DNA of 64,000 nt from Flavisolibacter longurius (GCA_013327885.1 JABUMY010000004.1:1-64000), one strand, 5' to 3'; counted from the stretch's first letter, positions 51,124-59,429 are shown. Notes: generated by a model from the sequence alone, not told the origin. A program made the numbers and translations.

Positions 51124-52206
51124 ATGAACCCCTCACCGTCCTTCTGGCAGGCCTCCTGGCAACGACTCAAAAAGAACAAAGGCGCCATGGCCGGGCTGGT
51201 GATGATCATTCTCGCCATTTTCGTGGCTGTTTTCGGTTATTTTCTTTCGCCTGATCCTTCACCTTTCGCCAACCGCATTATCCTGGAAGTGGGCGGCGAA
51301 AAACCGGGCTACACAAGGGATTTTTTACTGGTGAAAAAAGAAAGAGAAGTGGAAACCGGTTTTCTTACAAGACTGGTATCCGGCAAGCCTGATGCTTATG
51401 AATATATCCCGATAGCCACCTGGCAGCCGGCCGGCGACAGCATAATAGCGCAGCGCTTTATTGATGAAGGCGTCACCGAACGCATTGCCTACGCAAATAA
51501 TGCGCTTGCACCCGAACCGGTCATCACCAAAAAATTTTATGTTGGCACCGATAAATATGGTCGTGATATTTTAAGCCGGCTGATTATCGGCACAAGGGTT
51601 AGCTTAAGCGTTGGCCTTATCACCGTGATCATTTCACTTTCTGTTGGGATACTTCTTGGCGCTATTGCCGGTTATTTCCGCGGCAAGATAGACGAGATGG
51701 TCATGTGGCTGATCAATGTGATCTGGAGCATCCCAACGTTGCTGCTGGTATTTGCTATTACGCTTTTGCTGGGCAAAGGCTTTTGGCAGGTGTTCATTGC
51801 CGTTGGACTAACCATGTGGGTTAATGTAGCCCGCCTTGTTCGCGGGCAGGTGATGGTGACCAAAGAACTGCAATACGTGGAAGCGGCAAAAGCACTCGGC
51901 TATTCACATTCACGCACCATTGTTAAGCATATCCTGCCCAATATCTTCGGGCCTATCCTGGTGATCGCCGCCTCCAATTTTGCATCCGCGATTGTTATTG
52001 AAGCGGGACTTAGTTTTTTGGGTGTTGGCGTACAACCGCCGCAGCCCAGTTGGGGGTTGATGATCAAAGAGAACTACAATTTCATCATCACGCAAAACCC
52101 CATGCTGGCCATGGCGCCGGGCTTTGCCATTATGCTCCTTGTGCTGTCGTTTAACCTCTTGGGCAATGGGCTGCGGGATGCGTTGAATGTGAGAGGGAGG
52201 TTGTAG
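51124..52206 (+). CDS. Oligopeptide/dipeptide-type ABC permease (OppC/DppC-like)
   Basis: 360 residues from the ATG at 51124; the longer frame would include the GC-rich repeat and is rejected. An N-terminal helix is followed by a ~110-residue periplasmic insert, the 'VGTDKYGRDILSRLI' signature, five further helices and the EAA loop 'EAAKALGYSHSRTIVKHILPN', which contacts the ATPase. This is the OppC-type permease pattern with an enlarged periplasmic part, common in Bacteroidota. No partner permease, ATPase or binding protein is adjacent, so it is an orphan here. A degenerate repeat starts immediately after the stop. Confidence 0.9.
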   Translation: MNPSPSFWQASWQRLKKNKGAMAGLVMIILAIFVAVFGYFLSPDPSPFANRIILEVGGEKPGYTRDFLLVKKEREVETGFLTRLVSGKPDAYEYIPIATWQPAGDSIIAQRFIDEGVTERIAYANNALAPEPVITKKFYVGTDKYGRDILSRLIIGTRVSLSVGLITVIISLSVGILLGAIAGYFRGKIDEMVMWLINVIWSIPTLLLVFAITLLLGKGFWQVFIAVGLTMWVNVARLVRGQVMVTKELQYVEAAKALGYSHSRTIVKHILPNIFGPILVIAASNFASAIVIEAGLSFLGVGVQPPQPSWGLMIKENYNFIITQNPMLAMAPGFAIMLLVLSFNLLGNGLRDALNVRGRL

Positions 52207-52275
52207 TTTACTGTTTACCGTTTGCAGTTTAAAGTTTAAGGTTCGATGTTCGAGGTTTGATGTTTGATGTTTTGG
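52207..52275. repeat. Degenerate GTTTGATGTTCGA-type repeat at a stop codon
   Basis: Runs from the base after the permease stop (tttactg, tttaccg, tttgcag, tttaaag, then ggttcgatgttcgaggtttgatg in pieces) to ten bases before the end of the convergent polymerase gene. The second half is the reverse complement of the series at 37285-37326. Confidence 0.7.
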
Positions 52276-52284
52276 AGTCGAGAG

Positions 52285-53742
52285 TTACGGTTGTCGATTG
52301 CTGTTACAAAAAGTTTTTTCAGTGAGTTGCACAAGTGCATTTTTTGTATTGGCAAGAAGCAGAAACGATAGACAGAGGTAAAATACGCTCCCTACTTTAT
52401 CGGTCTCAATCAGGTCGCTTAAAAAGTTCACGGTGCACTGCATCCAGAGAATTGCGCCGATTGCAGCTACTGCTACTTTCCAAAACTGGGAATCGGTACG
52501 CTGGTAGATCTTTTGTGCATACCAAAACATGCTTCCTACCAATACCAAAAAAAACATCAGACCGGGAAGGCCTTGTTCAATTAAGAGCAACAAAAAATAA
52601 TTGTGTACGGTTGATCTTTCGGGGTTGTCACTCACCCAGGTGCGAAAGGCCGGAACGGTGTACTCCTGGTAGTTATGGTAAAACGTGGTAGGGCCAAAGC
52701 CTGTTAGCCAGCGATCGCCGCTCATGTTGGCACCGGCCACCCAGCGGTAAAACCGTTCGGCCGTGGATACATCCTTGCCTTTGTACGTAGCTGCCAGGTG
52801 ATCAGAAAAATCCTCGTGAAAAACAGTAGATTCAAAATGTGGTGCAAAAGCGAGGTAGCGGTCGTTGTGTACAAGCACGGCAACTCCGGCTGAAACAAAC
52901 AACACAAAGACGAGGAAACTTTTGAACAGCCAACCCCTTTTTATCAGCCAGTAGGCTACCAGTCCGGCTGCCAGCGCCAGCCAGGCGCCACGGGCATAGG
53001 AAAAATAAATAGCAACGAGTACGAGGCCGATTGAAATGAATAGTAGTATCCGTAATGATTTTGATCCTGTCATCTGCAGAAATGCAATTTGCAGCGGCAC
53101 CATAAAAACAAGAAGCGCCGAATAGTTAACGTGATTGCGGAAAAAGGGTGCCAGCGCTTCGTTGATAGTAGCAAACGTAAAGCCAAGCGGCGCATGTTTT
53201 ACCAGGGCAAAAATGGTGGCCAAAAACATGGAGAGGAATAAGATAACGGAAGCTTGCTTCACCAGTTTTTCATCGCCCTTTAATACTAATGGTGCAGTCA
53301 CAAAGGCCAGCACGTACCAGGTTTTCGCCAGCAAATACTTAACGGAAAAAGAAACATAGGTGGATGCCACAACGGTGATCGCCGTCCAGGCAAAGCCGGC
53401 CAGCAATACCAGCAAAAGAAAAGGAAGCTGAACCGGCTTTTGGTTTTGGCGGCGTTGTCCTATCCAAAGCAACAACACGCAAAAGGCCAGCAGGAGCATC
53501 AGTGGCTCATCGGGAAGATCGGTGCCCAGGCCATTGCTGAATGTTTTTTCCACCGACCAGGGCACAGAAAAAAGCAAGGCCAAGAAAAGCACCCGCGGGT
53601 AACGGATCAACAACGCGGTTGCTGCCAGTAAAACCGGTGTCAGCAGAAGAAGCATCTCTGAGAAATAAGCCGCAACAAAGACAACGATCAACAGCAAAAC
53701 GCTACCGACAAGGAATAAGTTTTTGTTGCTGCTTTTTATCAT
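52285..53742 (-). CDS. O-antigen ligase/polymerase family protein (Wzy/WaaL-like)
   Basis: 485 residues with about eleven membrane helices and one large periplasmic loop (roughly 330-420: 'STAERFYRWVAGANMSGDRWLTGFG'-type segment, read here in parts). The loop contains 'TVHNYFLLLLIEQGLPGLMFF', the Wzy_C/WaaL hallmark with the catalytic-type His. Such enzymes polymerise or ligate lipid-linked oligosaccharides on the periplasmic side. It is the last gene of a reverse-strand operon with a Wzz-like and a flippase gene, with 4- and 8-base overlaps. Confidence 0.87.
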   Translation of the reverse strand: MIKSSNKNLFLVGSVLLLIVVFVAAYFSEMLLLLTPVLLAATALLIRYPRVLFLALLFSVPWSVEKTFSNGLGTDLPDEPLMLLLAFCVLLLWIGQRRQNQKPVQLPFLLLVLLAGFAWTAITVVASTYVSFSVKYLLAKTWYVLAFVTAPLVLKGDEKLVKQASVILFLSMFLATIFALVKHAPLGFTFATINEALAPFFRNHVNYSALLVFMVPLQIAFLQMTGSKSLRILLFISIGLVLVAIYFSYARGAWLALAAGLVAYWLIKRGWLFKSFLVFVLFVSAGVAVLVHNDRYLAFAPHFESTVFHEDFSDHLAATYKGKDVSTAERFYRWVAGANMSGDRWLTGFGPTTFYHNYQEYTVPAFRTWVSDNPERSTVHNYFLLLLIEQGLPGLMFFLVLVGSMFWYAQKIYQRTDSQFWKVAVAAIGAILWMQCTVNFLSDLIETDKVGSVFYLCLSFLLLANTKNALVQLTEKTFCNSNRQP

Positions 53743-54542
53743 GCTTCAGTTTTCCGGCTTTCGGTAAGCAAAAGGAGCAGGACAGAAAAAAAGAGCGAAG
53801 CAAGAAAGGTCAAAACAACCACCAATGCTGTTTGTGGCCGGTCGTGCCAGGGCAGTGGACGTGCCGGTTCTACCACCAGCAACGCATCGGGATTTGTTTT
53901 AAGCGCTACCTCGTATTCGGTGATCAGCCGCGCATATAGGGCCGCTTGTGCCGCGGTGGTTTCGGGTGTTGTAATTATGGCCGTATCGGCATTTGTACTT
54001 ACTGATTTGTTTGCCAATCCTGCATACGATTCTTTTAATCGTTGCAACACAAGGTGATTGTTTTTCGTTCGCAACTGTTGGTGAATAGCATTGAGTTCAC
54101 GCACCAGTGCATTGGCAAGTCCGGCTGCTGTTTGCGCATCCCTGTTCCACACTTTTATTTTTAATTCGCCAAAGCCTGTGCGGTAAATGCGGGTTTTCTT
54201 TTGCAGGGTTTTTGCCGCTGCGTGAAGTGCTTTTACATCACTGTTGTTGGCCGGCAGGCGAAATTGTTTTGCCACCGCTAAAAAGATCGTATCGAGTTTG
54301 GCTGTGCCCTCTATTTTATCCAGTTCGTCCGGCTCACCAAGTTCACGGTACAGGCCTTCGATGTTTTGGTTAAAGATGCGGCCCCTATCACCGGCTTCGG
54401 CATTGGATGGCAAAGCGGTGACTTCACCCAGGTATTCTTTGGGAGCCAGCAAGCAAGCCACAAAGGCAACCAGCGTAGCAAGAAGGGTGATCAGCAAAGC
54501 TGTTTTCCACCGTTGCGAGAGCACTTGAAAAATATCAGGCAT
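53739..54542 (-). CDS. Wzz-like chain-length determinant protein
   Basis: 267 residues. One helix near each end (about 12-33 and 240-260) bounds a periplasmic region rich in helices and coiled-coil-like heptads ('ALHAAAKTLQKKTRIYR', 'AALYARLITEYEVALKT'). The C-terminal pre-helix Pro/Arg segment ('VEPARPLPWHDRP') is typical of Wzz/PCP proteins. There is no C-terminal kinase. It should control the chain length of the polymer made by the adjacent Wzy-like protein. Confidence 0.8.
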   Translation of the reverse strand: MPDIFQVLSQRWKTALLITLLATLVAFVACLLAPKEYLGEVTALPSNAEAGDRGRIFNQNIEGLYRELGEPDELDKIEGTAKLDTIFLAVAKQFRLPANNSDVKALHAAAKTLQKKTRIYRTGFGELKIKVWNRDAQTAAGLANALVRELNAIHQQLRTKNNHLVLQRLKESYAGLANKSVSTNADTAIITTPETTAAQAALYARLITEYEVALKTNPDALLVVEPARPLPWHDRPQTALVVVLTFLASLFFSVLLLLLTESRKTEA

Positions 54543-55956
54543 GCAGCTTATTTAAAAAAGGTAAAACACGTTTTTTGAGCTTGCTGTAACCGGCAAGAAA
54601 AAGGGCGCCTCCTGCCACCACAAGGATTGCCAACGTGATCCCAACATTGTCGGTAAACATTTTGCCAGCATACAACAGTCCGCCAAAAATAAGCGCTGCA
54701 AGAGGATAGAGCGCTGCTGAACTGGCAGCAATGGAAATGTTTTGTTTTTGCGATGCGCAGTACCATAACCATACACCGCAGCTATACTGGCTAAGGAGGG
54801 CGGCAAGGCAAGATCCCAGCGCACCATATTGCGGGATCAGCCAAAGGTTGAGTGCTACATTGCCCGCAACGGCAACCAGCAGAATGCGAATGAATGGCCC
54901 AAACGCTCCAATGGCTGTAAGGACGGTGCCATACACATGCACAAGGTAATAGGCGGGCAGCGCTGCGATGGTGAGAACAAAAACCTTGTTGTTGTATTCT
55001 TCAGACGAATGGTACAACACTTCCTGCAGCCAGGTTGTATGCACAAAAACAAACGCCAACGTAAGTACCGAAAGCAATAACAGGCCATGCCGCGAAAACA
55101 ACACCACTTTTTGCACCAGGGCGCCATCCTGCCGGTTGCGGGCAAGAAAAGGAAGCAGGAAAGAAGCGGTGAGGTAGCCCAGCATATTGCCGGCATCGAG
55201 CAGGCGGAACGCCATCGCATAAATGCCTGCCTGCCTGGCGCCATCGGGGTGGAGCTGTACCAGTAAAAACGCATCCAGCCGGTTGTGTGTGGCCATCAGC
55301 AAAACCAAAGCAACAAAGGGCAGAACACGTTTTGCAATGAGCGGCAGCCCAACCTTTTCTCCCCCCGTTATTTTTTTCTTTTGCCACAGGAAAAACAGCA
55401 AACTGCCAACGGCAACAGCCATGGACAAGGTTTGCAACTGCAGAAACAGGAGAATAGTAATTGGTTTGAAAAAACCATACACCGGCCCAAGGCACAAAAG
55501 AATAAGGAGGGATTTGTCAAGCACCGAAAAATAAGCATCGCTTTTAAACAACTGCGCCGCTGTAAGCACCCCTCGCAGGAAAATAAAGAACGAAGTAAGG
55601 CTTTGAATAACCACCAGGTAAAAAAAGATCGTCCAGTTGCTGATGCCGGTAAGCAAGGCAACGCCGCTGCAGCAAACCGCATATAGCACCAACAGCAGGA
55701 GCTTTAGCCGCAACAACTGTTGTACGTTCCCGGATCGGTCGGCCGACAGCCGCTGGGTAAGCATAGTGGTAAGACCGGCATCGGCAAGAAAAAGAAAGAT
55801 GTAGGTAAAGTTGAAAAGGGCAAAATAGGTCCCGTACACCTCGTGGCCAACAAGGTTTTGCACCCGCCTGTCGATGAGAAAAACCCAGGCCGGCTTGATC
55901 AGCAGGTTCAGGAAAAGCAGCCAGGAAAGGCTTTTAAAGAATTGCTTGGCCTCCAT
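54535..55956 (-). CDS. Polysaccharide flippase (Wzx/MATE-like)
   Basis: 473 residues with about 12-14 membrane helices and few charged loops. Features of polysaccharide-transport flippases: 'FLINDR'-like start replaced by 'VFLIDRRVQNLVGHEVYGTY', 'FLFLADAGLTTMLTQRLS', and 'AFRLLDAGNMLGYLTASFLLP' in the middle. It would move undecaprenyl-linked sugar units across the inner membrane for the Wzy-like polymerase. Its start is one base after the stop of the Lrp/AsnC regulator, and its end overlaps the Wzz-like gene by eight bases. Confidence 0.85.
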   Translation of the reverse strand: MEAKQFFKSLSWLLFLNLLIKPAWVFLIDRRVQNLVGHEVYGTYFALFNFTYIFLFLADAGLTTMLTQRLSADRSGNVQQLLRLKLLLLVLYAVCCSGVALLTGISNWTIFFYLVVIQSLTSFFIFLRGVLTAAQLFKSDAYFSVLDKSLLILLCLGPVYGFFKPITILLFLQLQTLSMAVAVGSLLFFLWQKKKITGGEKVGLPLIAKRVLPFVALVLLMATHNRLDAFLLVQLHPDGARQAGIYAMAFRLLDAGNMLGYLTASFLLPFLARNRQDGALVQKVVLFSRHGLLLLSVLTLAFVFVHTTWLQEVLYHSSEEYNNKVFVLTIAALPAYYLVHVYGTVLTAIGAFGPFIRILLVAVAGNVALNLWLIPQYGALGSCLAALLSQYSCGVWLWYCASQKQNISIAASSAALYPLAALIFGGLLYAGKMFTDNVGITLAILVVAGGALFLAGYSKLKKRVLPFLNKLHA

Positions 55957-55957
55957 G

Positions 55958-56428
55958 CTATTCAGGTGTCACGGTAATGGTGCGGTTCAGGCTTTCTTCC
56001 AGGGAGATAAAGGTTTCCGTTCGTTCAATGCCTTTGATCTTTTGCAATTCGTCGTGCAGTACAGTGCGGAGTTGAACAATGTCCTTGCACACCACTTCGG
56101 CAAAAATGCTGTAGTTGCCCGTGGTGTAATTGAGCCGAACGATCTGGGGGATCTTGCGCAGGTCTTTGGCCACGGTGTCGTAAAGCGAACTTTTTTCCAG
56201 GTATACACCTATAAACGCAATGACGTCGTAGCCTAGCTTTTTCAGGTCAACATTGTATTTCATACCGCTGATCACGCCGGCTTCCTGCAGCTTTTTAATG
56301 CGAACATGGATGGTGCCGGCCGATACGTACAGCTTTTTCCCGATCTCAGCGTACGAAATGCTGGCATCGTGCATCAGTTGCTGGATGATGTTGAGATCCA
56401 ATTTGTCAAAATTCAATTCGGAGGCCAT
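55958..56428 (-). CDS. Lrp/AsnC-family transcriptional regulator
   Basis: 156 residues. N-terminal helix-turn-helix (~8-60: 'LDLNIIQQLMHDASISYAEIG', 'TIHVRIKKLQEAGVI' in parts) and C-terminal RAM ligand domain (~70-145: 'IGVYLEKSSLYDTVAKDLRK', 'GNYSIFAEVVCKDI'). The ligand is usually an amino acid. It is the first gene of an operon with flippase, chain-length and polymerase genes, so it probably regulates envelope glycan export as well as itself. A 17-base palindrome lies at 56458-56474, 30 bases before the start codon. Confidence 0.92.
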   Translation of the reverse strand: MASELNFDKLDLNIIQQLMHDASISYAEIGKKLYVSAGTIHVRIKKLQEAGVISGMKYNVDLKKLGYDVIAFIGVYLEKSSLYDTVAKDLRKIPQIVRLNYTTGNYSIFAEVVCKDIVQLRTVLHDELQKIKGIERTETFISLEESLNRTITVTPE

Positions 56429-56457
56429 TCGGGGAGTTGTTTTTTGAAAAAAGTCAG

Positions 56458-56474
56458 AATAAACGCAATTTATT
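56458..56474 (-). promoter_or_regulatory. Palindrome upstream of the Lrp/AsnC gene
   Basis: AATAAA-CGCAA-TTTATT, a perfect 6-bp inverted repeat with a 5-base centre, 30 bases before the start codon. A/T-rich palindromes of this size are usual for Lrp/AsnC proteins, so autoregulation is possible. Confidence 0.35.
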
Positions 56475-56503
56475 GAACAAAATCTAAATTTTAAATAGAA
56501 TGA

Positions 56504-56532
56504 TTGAAAACTGTAAAACCATTCTATCTTTG
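56504..56532 (+). promoter_or_regulatory. Promoter of the tRNA-like RNA gene
   Basis: TTG at 56504-56506, an 18-base spacer and a perfect TATCTTTG at 56525-56532. The only structure downstream on this strand before a terminator is the RNA at 56627-56797. Transcription would start near 56540, giving a 5' leader of about 85 bases to be trimmed. Confidence 0.6.
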
Positions 56533-56626
56533 ACTTGTCAAGTTCATTGAAACAGTCAGTACGGAAAAGAAAAATGGAACCAGCCGGTAACCATTTGCTA
56601 ATTGCCTGTTGCTGATTGAACTATAC

Positions 56627-56797
56627 TGTGGGGTGATGAAATTTTTGGCAGACATGCCCTCTTGTCTCGGGGGTGAGGATCACAGGATAAACTAAGTGTA
56701 GAGCCGACGTTACTTTTGGTAAGGCCGACCGGGGTTGACCACTAAACTTTGCACTTACGCTAACTGCCTCGTGGAGGTTCGAACCCTCCCCCTACAG
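56627..56797 (+). ncRNA. tRNA-like RNA with giant variable arm (~171 nt)
   Basis: Acceptor stem TGTGGGG (56627-56633) pairs with CCCTACA (56790-56796), one G-T pair, then G as discriminator. T8 follows; D stem ATG/CAT (636-638/653-655) with a Leu-type loop containing GG and ending AGA; anticodon stem CCCTC/GGGGG (657-661/669-673) with the 7-base loop TTGTCTC; T arm GGAGG-TTCGAAC-CCTCC (773-789) in exact register with the acceptor. The variable region (674-772, about 99 nt) is closed by GAGG/CCTC and contains an 11-bp helix, 693-703 with 747-757, plus a small TTAC/GTAA hairpin. A promoter lies upstream and a terminator 23 bases downstream. Anticodon position reads GTC, but base 37 is T, unusual for a decoding tRNA. 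No CCA is encoded. Not tmRNA by any motif I can see. Confidence 0.7.
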
Positions 56798-56819
56798 CTT
56801 CTTCTCATGTGTTTATTTT

Positions 56820-56861
56820 GCCCGCAACCGATTGCTTCTCAATTTATTGTGGGCTTTTTTT
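56820..56861 (+). terminator. Terminator of the tRNA-like RNA gene
   Basis: GCCCGCAA (56820-56827) pairs with TTGTGGGC (56847-56854), one G-T pair, with a further small ATTG/CAAT stem in the loop, followed by seven T residues. Confidence 0.85.
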
Positions 56862-56951
56862 ATTTTCTTCCGCCAGTCTTCTTTACAAATGGCCATGGCC
56901 GGCGGCCAACCATTGGCCAATTCAATTCCATATTTCCTAAATCAGGCAGCA

Positions 56952-58088
56952 TTACTGCGATAGCCTTTCAGTTTCTCTCGTAGTCACCAGTTTTACCACC
57001 GGTGTTTGCAGAGGTTTTGGGTAAGCAAACTTATCCTTGTACTTCAGGATCGGTTCTTCCACCAACTTCCAGGAGCCATAGGCTATCAAGAGTAAAAGAC
57101 CGAAATAACCGGTTTGCAAAAGATAAAAGGTGAGTGTGGTAGCCTCCGGTGTTTCAAACCTGAAAAACTTGTACAGGGCCATTGCGGAGAAATGGGGTAC
57201 CAGCAAGTGGTAGAGATAAATGCCATAACTGATCTTGCCGATAAAGATCAAGCCCTTGTTATTGAGCAGAAAACCCGCATACTGTATTTGTTGCTCCTTT
57301 TTCAGCACCAGGTGCAGGATAAGCGCACAGGTACAAAGGGAGGTTAGTGTTCGGGAGGGCAGAAGCAGAATTGTGTTATCGCTCAACACCCTGGTGACCT
57401 GAAGAATACAAGCAACAATTGCAAGAAGAACCGCAGGTGTTCGTAACCGCTTTGCCATTGCCGGTTGGTAAACAAGCAACCAAGAAAGCAAGGCGCCCAG
57501 GCCAAAGCCATCAAAGCAGGCGAAGGTGAGAAGGCCTGCAAGCTCGTGTTCATAAAGAATGACCTGGCTTACCGTGCCAAGCAGTATGGAAAACAAAATA
57601 AGCGGCAACACGAGCTTCTTTTTGCTGAACAGCATTAGCCAGGGCCAGAGTAAATAAAACTGCTCTTCTACCGACAATGACCATAAGTGCGAGAGCATCC
57701 CATCCCAGTAATCAATTTTGTAGAAATAAAAATTAGAGGTGTAGGTGAGAAAATATACTACGTTCTCACGGATACCCGTACCCGTATACGGTCCCGCCAG
57801 GAATAAGAAAGCCACCAGCAAATAATAAACAGGAAAGATCCGCAGTGTTCTGCGTATGTAAAACTGTTTTAGTACACCGCCCATACCCAGGCCTGCCTCT
57901 TCTGCTTCCTTTCTGTTGGTAAATAAAATTCTTGTGATGAGGAAGCCGCTTAACGCAAAAAAAATGTCTACGCCGTTAAAAAAGCCGGTATAGGTACTGA
58001 GGGGATGACCATCCGGGAACCAGTGGTGAATGATCACCAGGAGTACGGCAATGGCACGCAAGCTATCAAGTTGTTTAATGTAGTTCAT
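56952..58088 (-). CDS. Acyltransferase 3 family (OafA/YrhL-like) membrane protein
   Basis: 378 residues, about ten membrane helices. The family start 'LDSLRAIAVLLVIIHHWFP' carries the catalytic His; 'NGVDIFFALSGFLITRIL', 'FYIRRTLRIFPVYYLL' and 'HLWSLSVEEQFYLLWP' follow in the usual order. There is no C-terminal SGNH domain. Members O-acetylate (or otherwise acylate) surface polysaccharides or peptidoglycan, taking the acyl group across the inner membrane. Nearness to the flippase-polymerase operon suggests an envelope glycan as the acceptor, though the RNA gene lies between them. Confidence 0.9.
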   Translation of the reverse strand: MNYIKQLDSLRAIAVLLVIIHHWFPDGHPLSTYTGFFNGVDIFFALSGFLITRILFTNRKEAEEAGLGMGGVLKQFYIRRTLRIFPVYYLLVAFLFLAGPYTGTGIRENVVYFLTYTSNFYFYKIDYWDGMLSHLWSLSVEEQFYLLWPWLMLFSKKKLVLPLILFSILLGTVSQVILYEHELAGLLTFACFDGFGLGALLSWLLVYQPAMAKRLRTPAVLLAIVACILQVTRVLSDNTILLLPSRTLTSLCTCALILHLVLKKEQQIQYAGFLLNNKGLIFIGKISYGIYLYHLLVPHFSAMALYKFFRFETPEATTLTFYLLQTGYFGLLLLIAYGSWKLVEEPILKYKDKFAYPKPLQTPVVKLVTTRETERLSQ

Positions 58089-58194
58089 CAGGCGTTCTTT
58101 GCCTGTTATGCTTTACAGGCGCATAGGGCATAAAAAAAGCTAATGTATTTCAATTGTTGTGAAAAGGCAAGTGATAAAGCGGCGGCAGGCTTCT

Positions 58195-58971
58195 TTACAG
58201 CAATGTAAGGCGAATGTTGCGCATCTTCATGGCCAGGTAATCCAGCAGGGCCGAGATGAAAAGCACAATGCTCACCATCTCCAGCAGTTCCTGGATGGTG
58301 GTGGTCACCAGCAGCACCACCGGGTCTTCGCCTGTTGTTTTCATCAGGTGCCCTTCAATGGATTCAGTGCCGGCCGCTGCAAAAACATACAGGGCGCCGG
58401 AAAGAAGAAACTTGTTTCGCACCCTTACCGGTAATTGCAGCACCATCCGAAAGCAAAAGAAAGCGACCGCCAAGGCTAACAGGAGGTAAGGGATGATCCA
58501 TGTCCAAAATAAAAATCCATCCATGTTGTTTGTAAATACCAGCCGGCTTGCCCTTTCCACCCGTTCATGGATCTTGAGCGCTTCATCCATGGAAAGAAAA
58601 AGGAAAACCACCGATAACAGCAGCCAGTTTTTTTTGTATTTATCCGTTGTTGCGGTCAGCTTGTAAATCAACGCTAAGAGCAGCGCTGAAAAAAACAAAA
58701 GAAGCGCTGAAAAAAACGAAGGGAAATTATTTTCAAGATTGAAGTTGAAATAGCGGTCGAGATAGTGAATGTAAGCGGTATCCTCCTTGTCGTGGTAAGA
58801 GAGCCACCAGGATACCAGGTGACAGGCCAGCAGCACCAAAATTGTACTTACCAGAAGGGTAACAAGCCCCTTTCCGGATAAGGTAAGCTGGTGGTTTTGG
58901 GCTCTTTCTTCAAATTTACCGGCAGGTAGAAAGGTTTCTTCCGGCCTGCTGTGCGATAGGTGTGGTTTCAT
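58195..58971 (-). CDS. Membrane protein with Asp/Glu/His motif, function unknown
   Basis: 258 residues from the ATG at 58971. A hydrophilic N-terminus of ~35 residues is followed by about six membrane helices. Conserved-looking polar residues are 'FLSMDEALKIHERVERA' between helices and 'AGTESIEGHLMKTTGED' near the end; such Asp-Glu/His/Glu sets in membrane segments recall integral-membrane hydrolases (ceramidase/CREST-like), but this is only a resemblance. Two starts are possible (59010 also opens the frame). No operon partner: the neighbour upstream on this strand is 475 bases away. Confidence 0.65.
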   Translation of the reverse strand: MKPHLSHSRPEETFLPAGKFEERAQNHQLTLSGKGLVTLLVSTILVLLACHLVSWWLSYHDKEDTAYIHYLDRYFNFNLENNFPSFFSALLLFFSALLLALIYKLTATTDKYKKNWLLLSVVFLFLSMDEALKIHERVERASRLVFTNNMDGFLFWTWIIPYLLLALAVAFFCFRMVLQLPVRVRNKFLLSGALYVFAAAGTESIEGHLMKTTGEDPVVLLVTTTIQELLEMVSIVLFISALLDYLAMKMRNIRLTLL

Positions 58972-59102
58972 GGTCAGTAAGGGTCTTGGCTGCCCAATGA
59001 TTGAATGCACACAACCCTGGTCAGCCGTCCTAAAAACCGAATGCAGGGTTTAAAAAAAAGAGATCCGGTTTTTTCCTGTTTACGATTTGGTTTCGTGATG
59101 CT

Positions 59103-59187
59103 GTCAAAAACGTACCGGCCTTTTTAAAGGCAATTTCTGCACAGCATTCCTGTTGTGCAGAAATGCAGGTCGTGTACGTTTTGTCAA
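59103..59187. repeat. Compact three-helix inverted-repeat element
   Basis: Outer stem AAAACGTAC (59107-59115) with GTACGTTTT (59174-59182). Inside are GCCTTT/AAAGGC (59118-59131) and a perfect 11-bp ATTTCTGCACA/TGTGCAGAAAT (59133-59164). The ends read TGTCAAAA and TTTTGTCA, as in short terminal inverted repeats. It could be a miniature mobile element or a structured RNA. Confidence 0.6.
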
Positions 59188-59384
59188 CCCGTTAAAGATA
59201 ATTTCTGGTTATAGAAACCGGAAACTTTCAGGCAGGAATTTGAAAAGAAAAAAGTGTTGAAACATCTTACGAAAAAGGTAAAGAGTTTGCGTTTTTTGCT
59301 GCTATATTTTGAGACGACCATAGTAGCACAGCGGAACACTGGCTGTAGCATGTCATTCTTCTATTCAAAGCCTTCTCAAAGACG

Positions 59385-59429
59385 AATGGCTCAGGCGAGT
59401 ATGCAGCCTGCACACTCGCCTGAGCCATT
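59385..59429. terminator. Long perfect hairpin at the 3' side of the gene at 59446
   Basis: 16-bp perfect stem (AATGGCTCAGGCGAGT and its complement) whose loop forms a further TGCA/TGCA stem. It lies 16 bases after the stop of the reverse-strand gene. The T-run is only clear on the forward side (TTTTG), so its direction is unsure. Confidence 0.65.

Noticed and set aside
56574-56615. 13-codon mini-ORF (leader peptide) before the RNA gene
   Set aside because: It overlaps a copy of the degenerate attgcct-type repeat and has no conserved or regulatory feature that can be shown from one sequence.
56627-56797. tmRNA, 6S RNA or SRP RNA at this site
   Set aside because: There is no tag-peptide frame, no tmRNA-type 5' half, no GGAA-type SRP loop, and the T arm and acceptor are in exact tRNA register. 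The length of about 171 nt is also too short for tmRNA.
56735-56983. 82-codon forward frame over the RNA gene and terminator
   Set aside because: It runs through the T arm and the terminator and into the antisense of the acyltransferase; no coding features.
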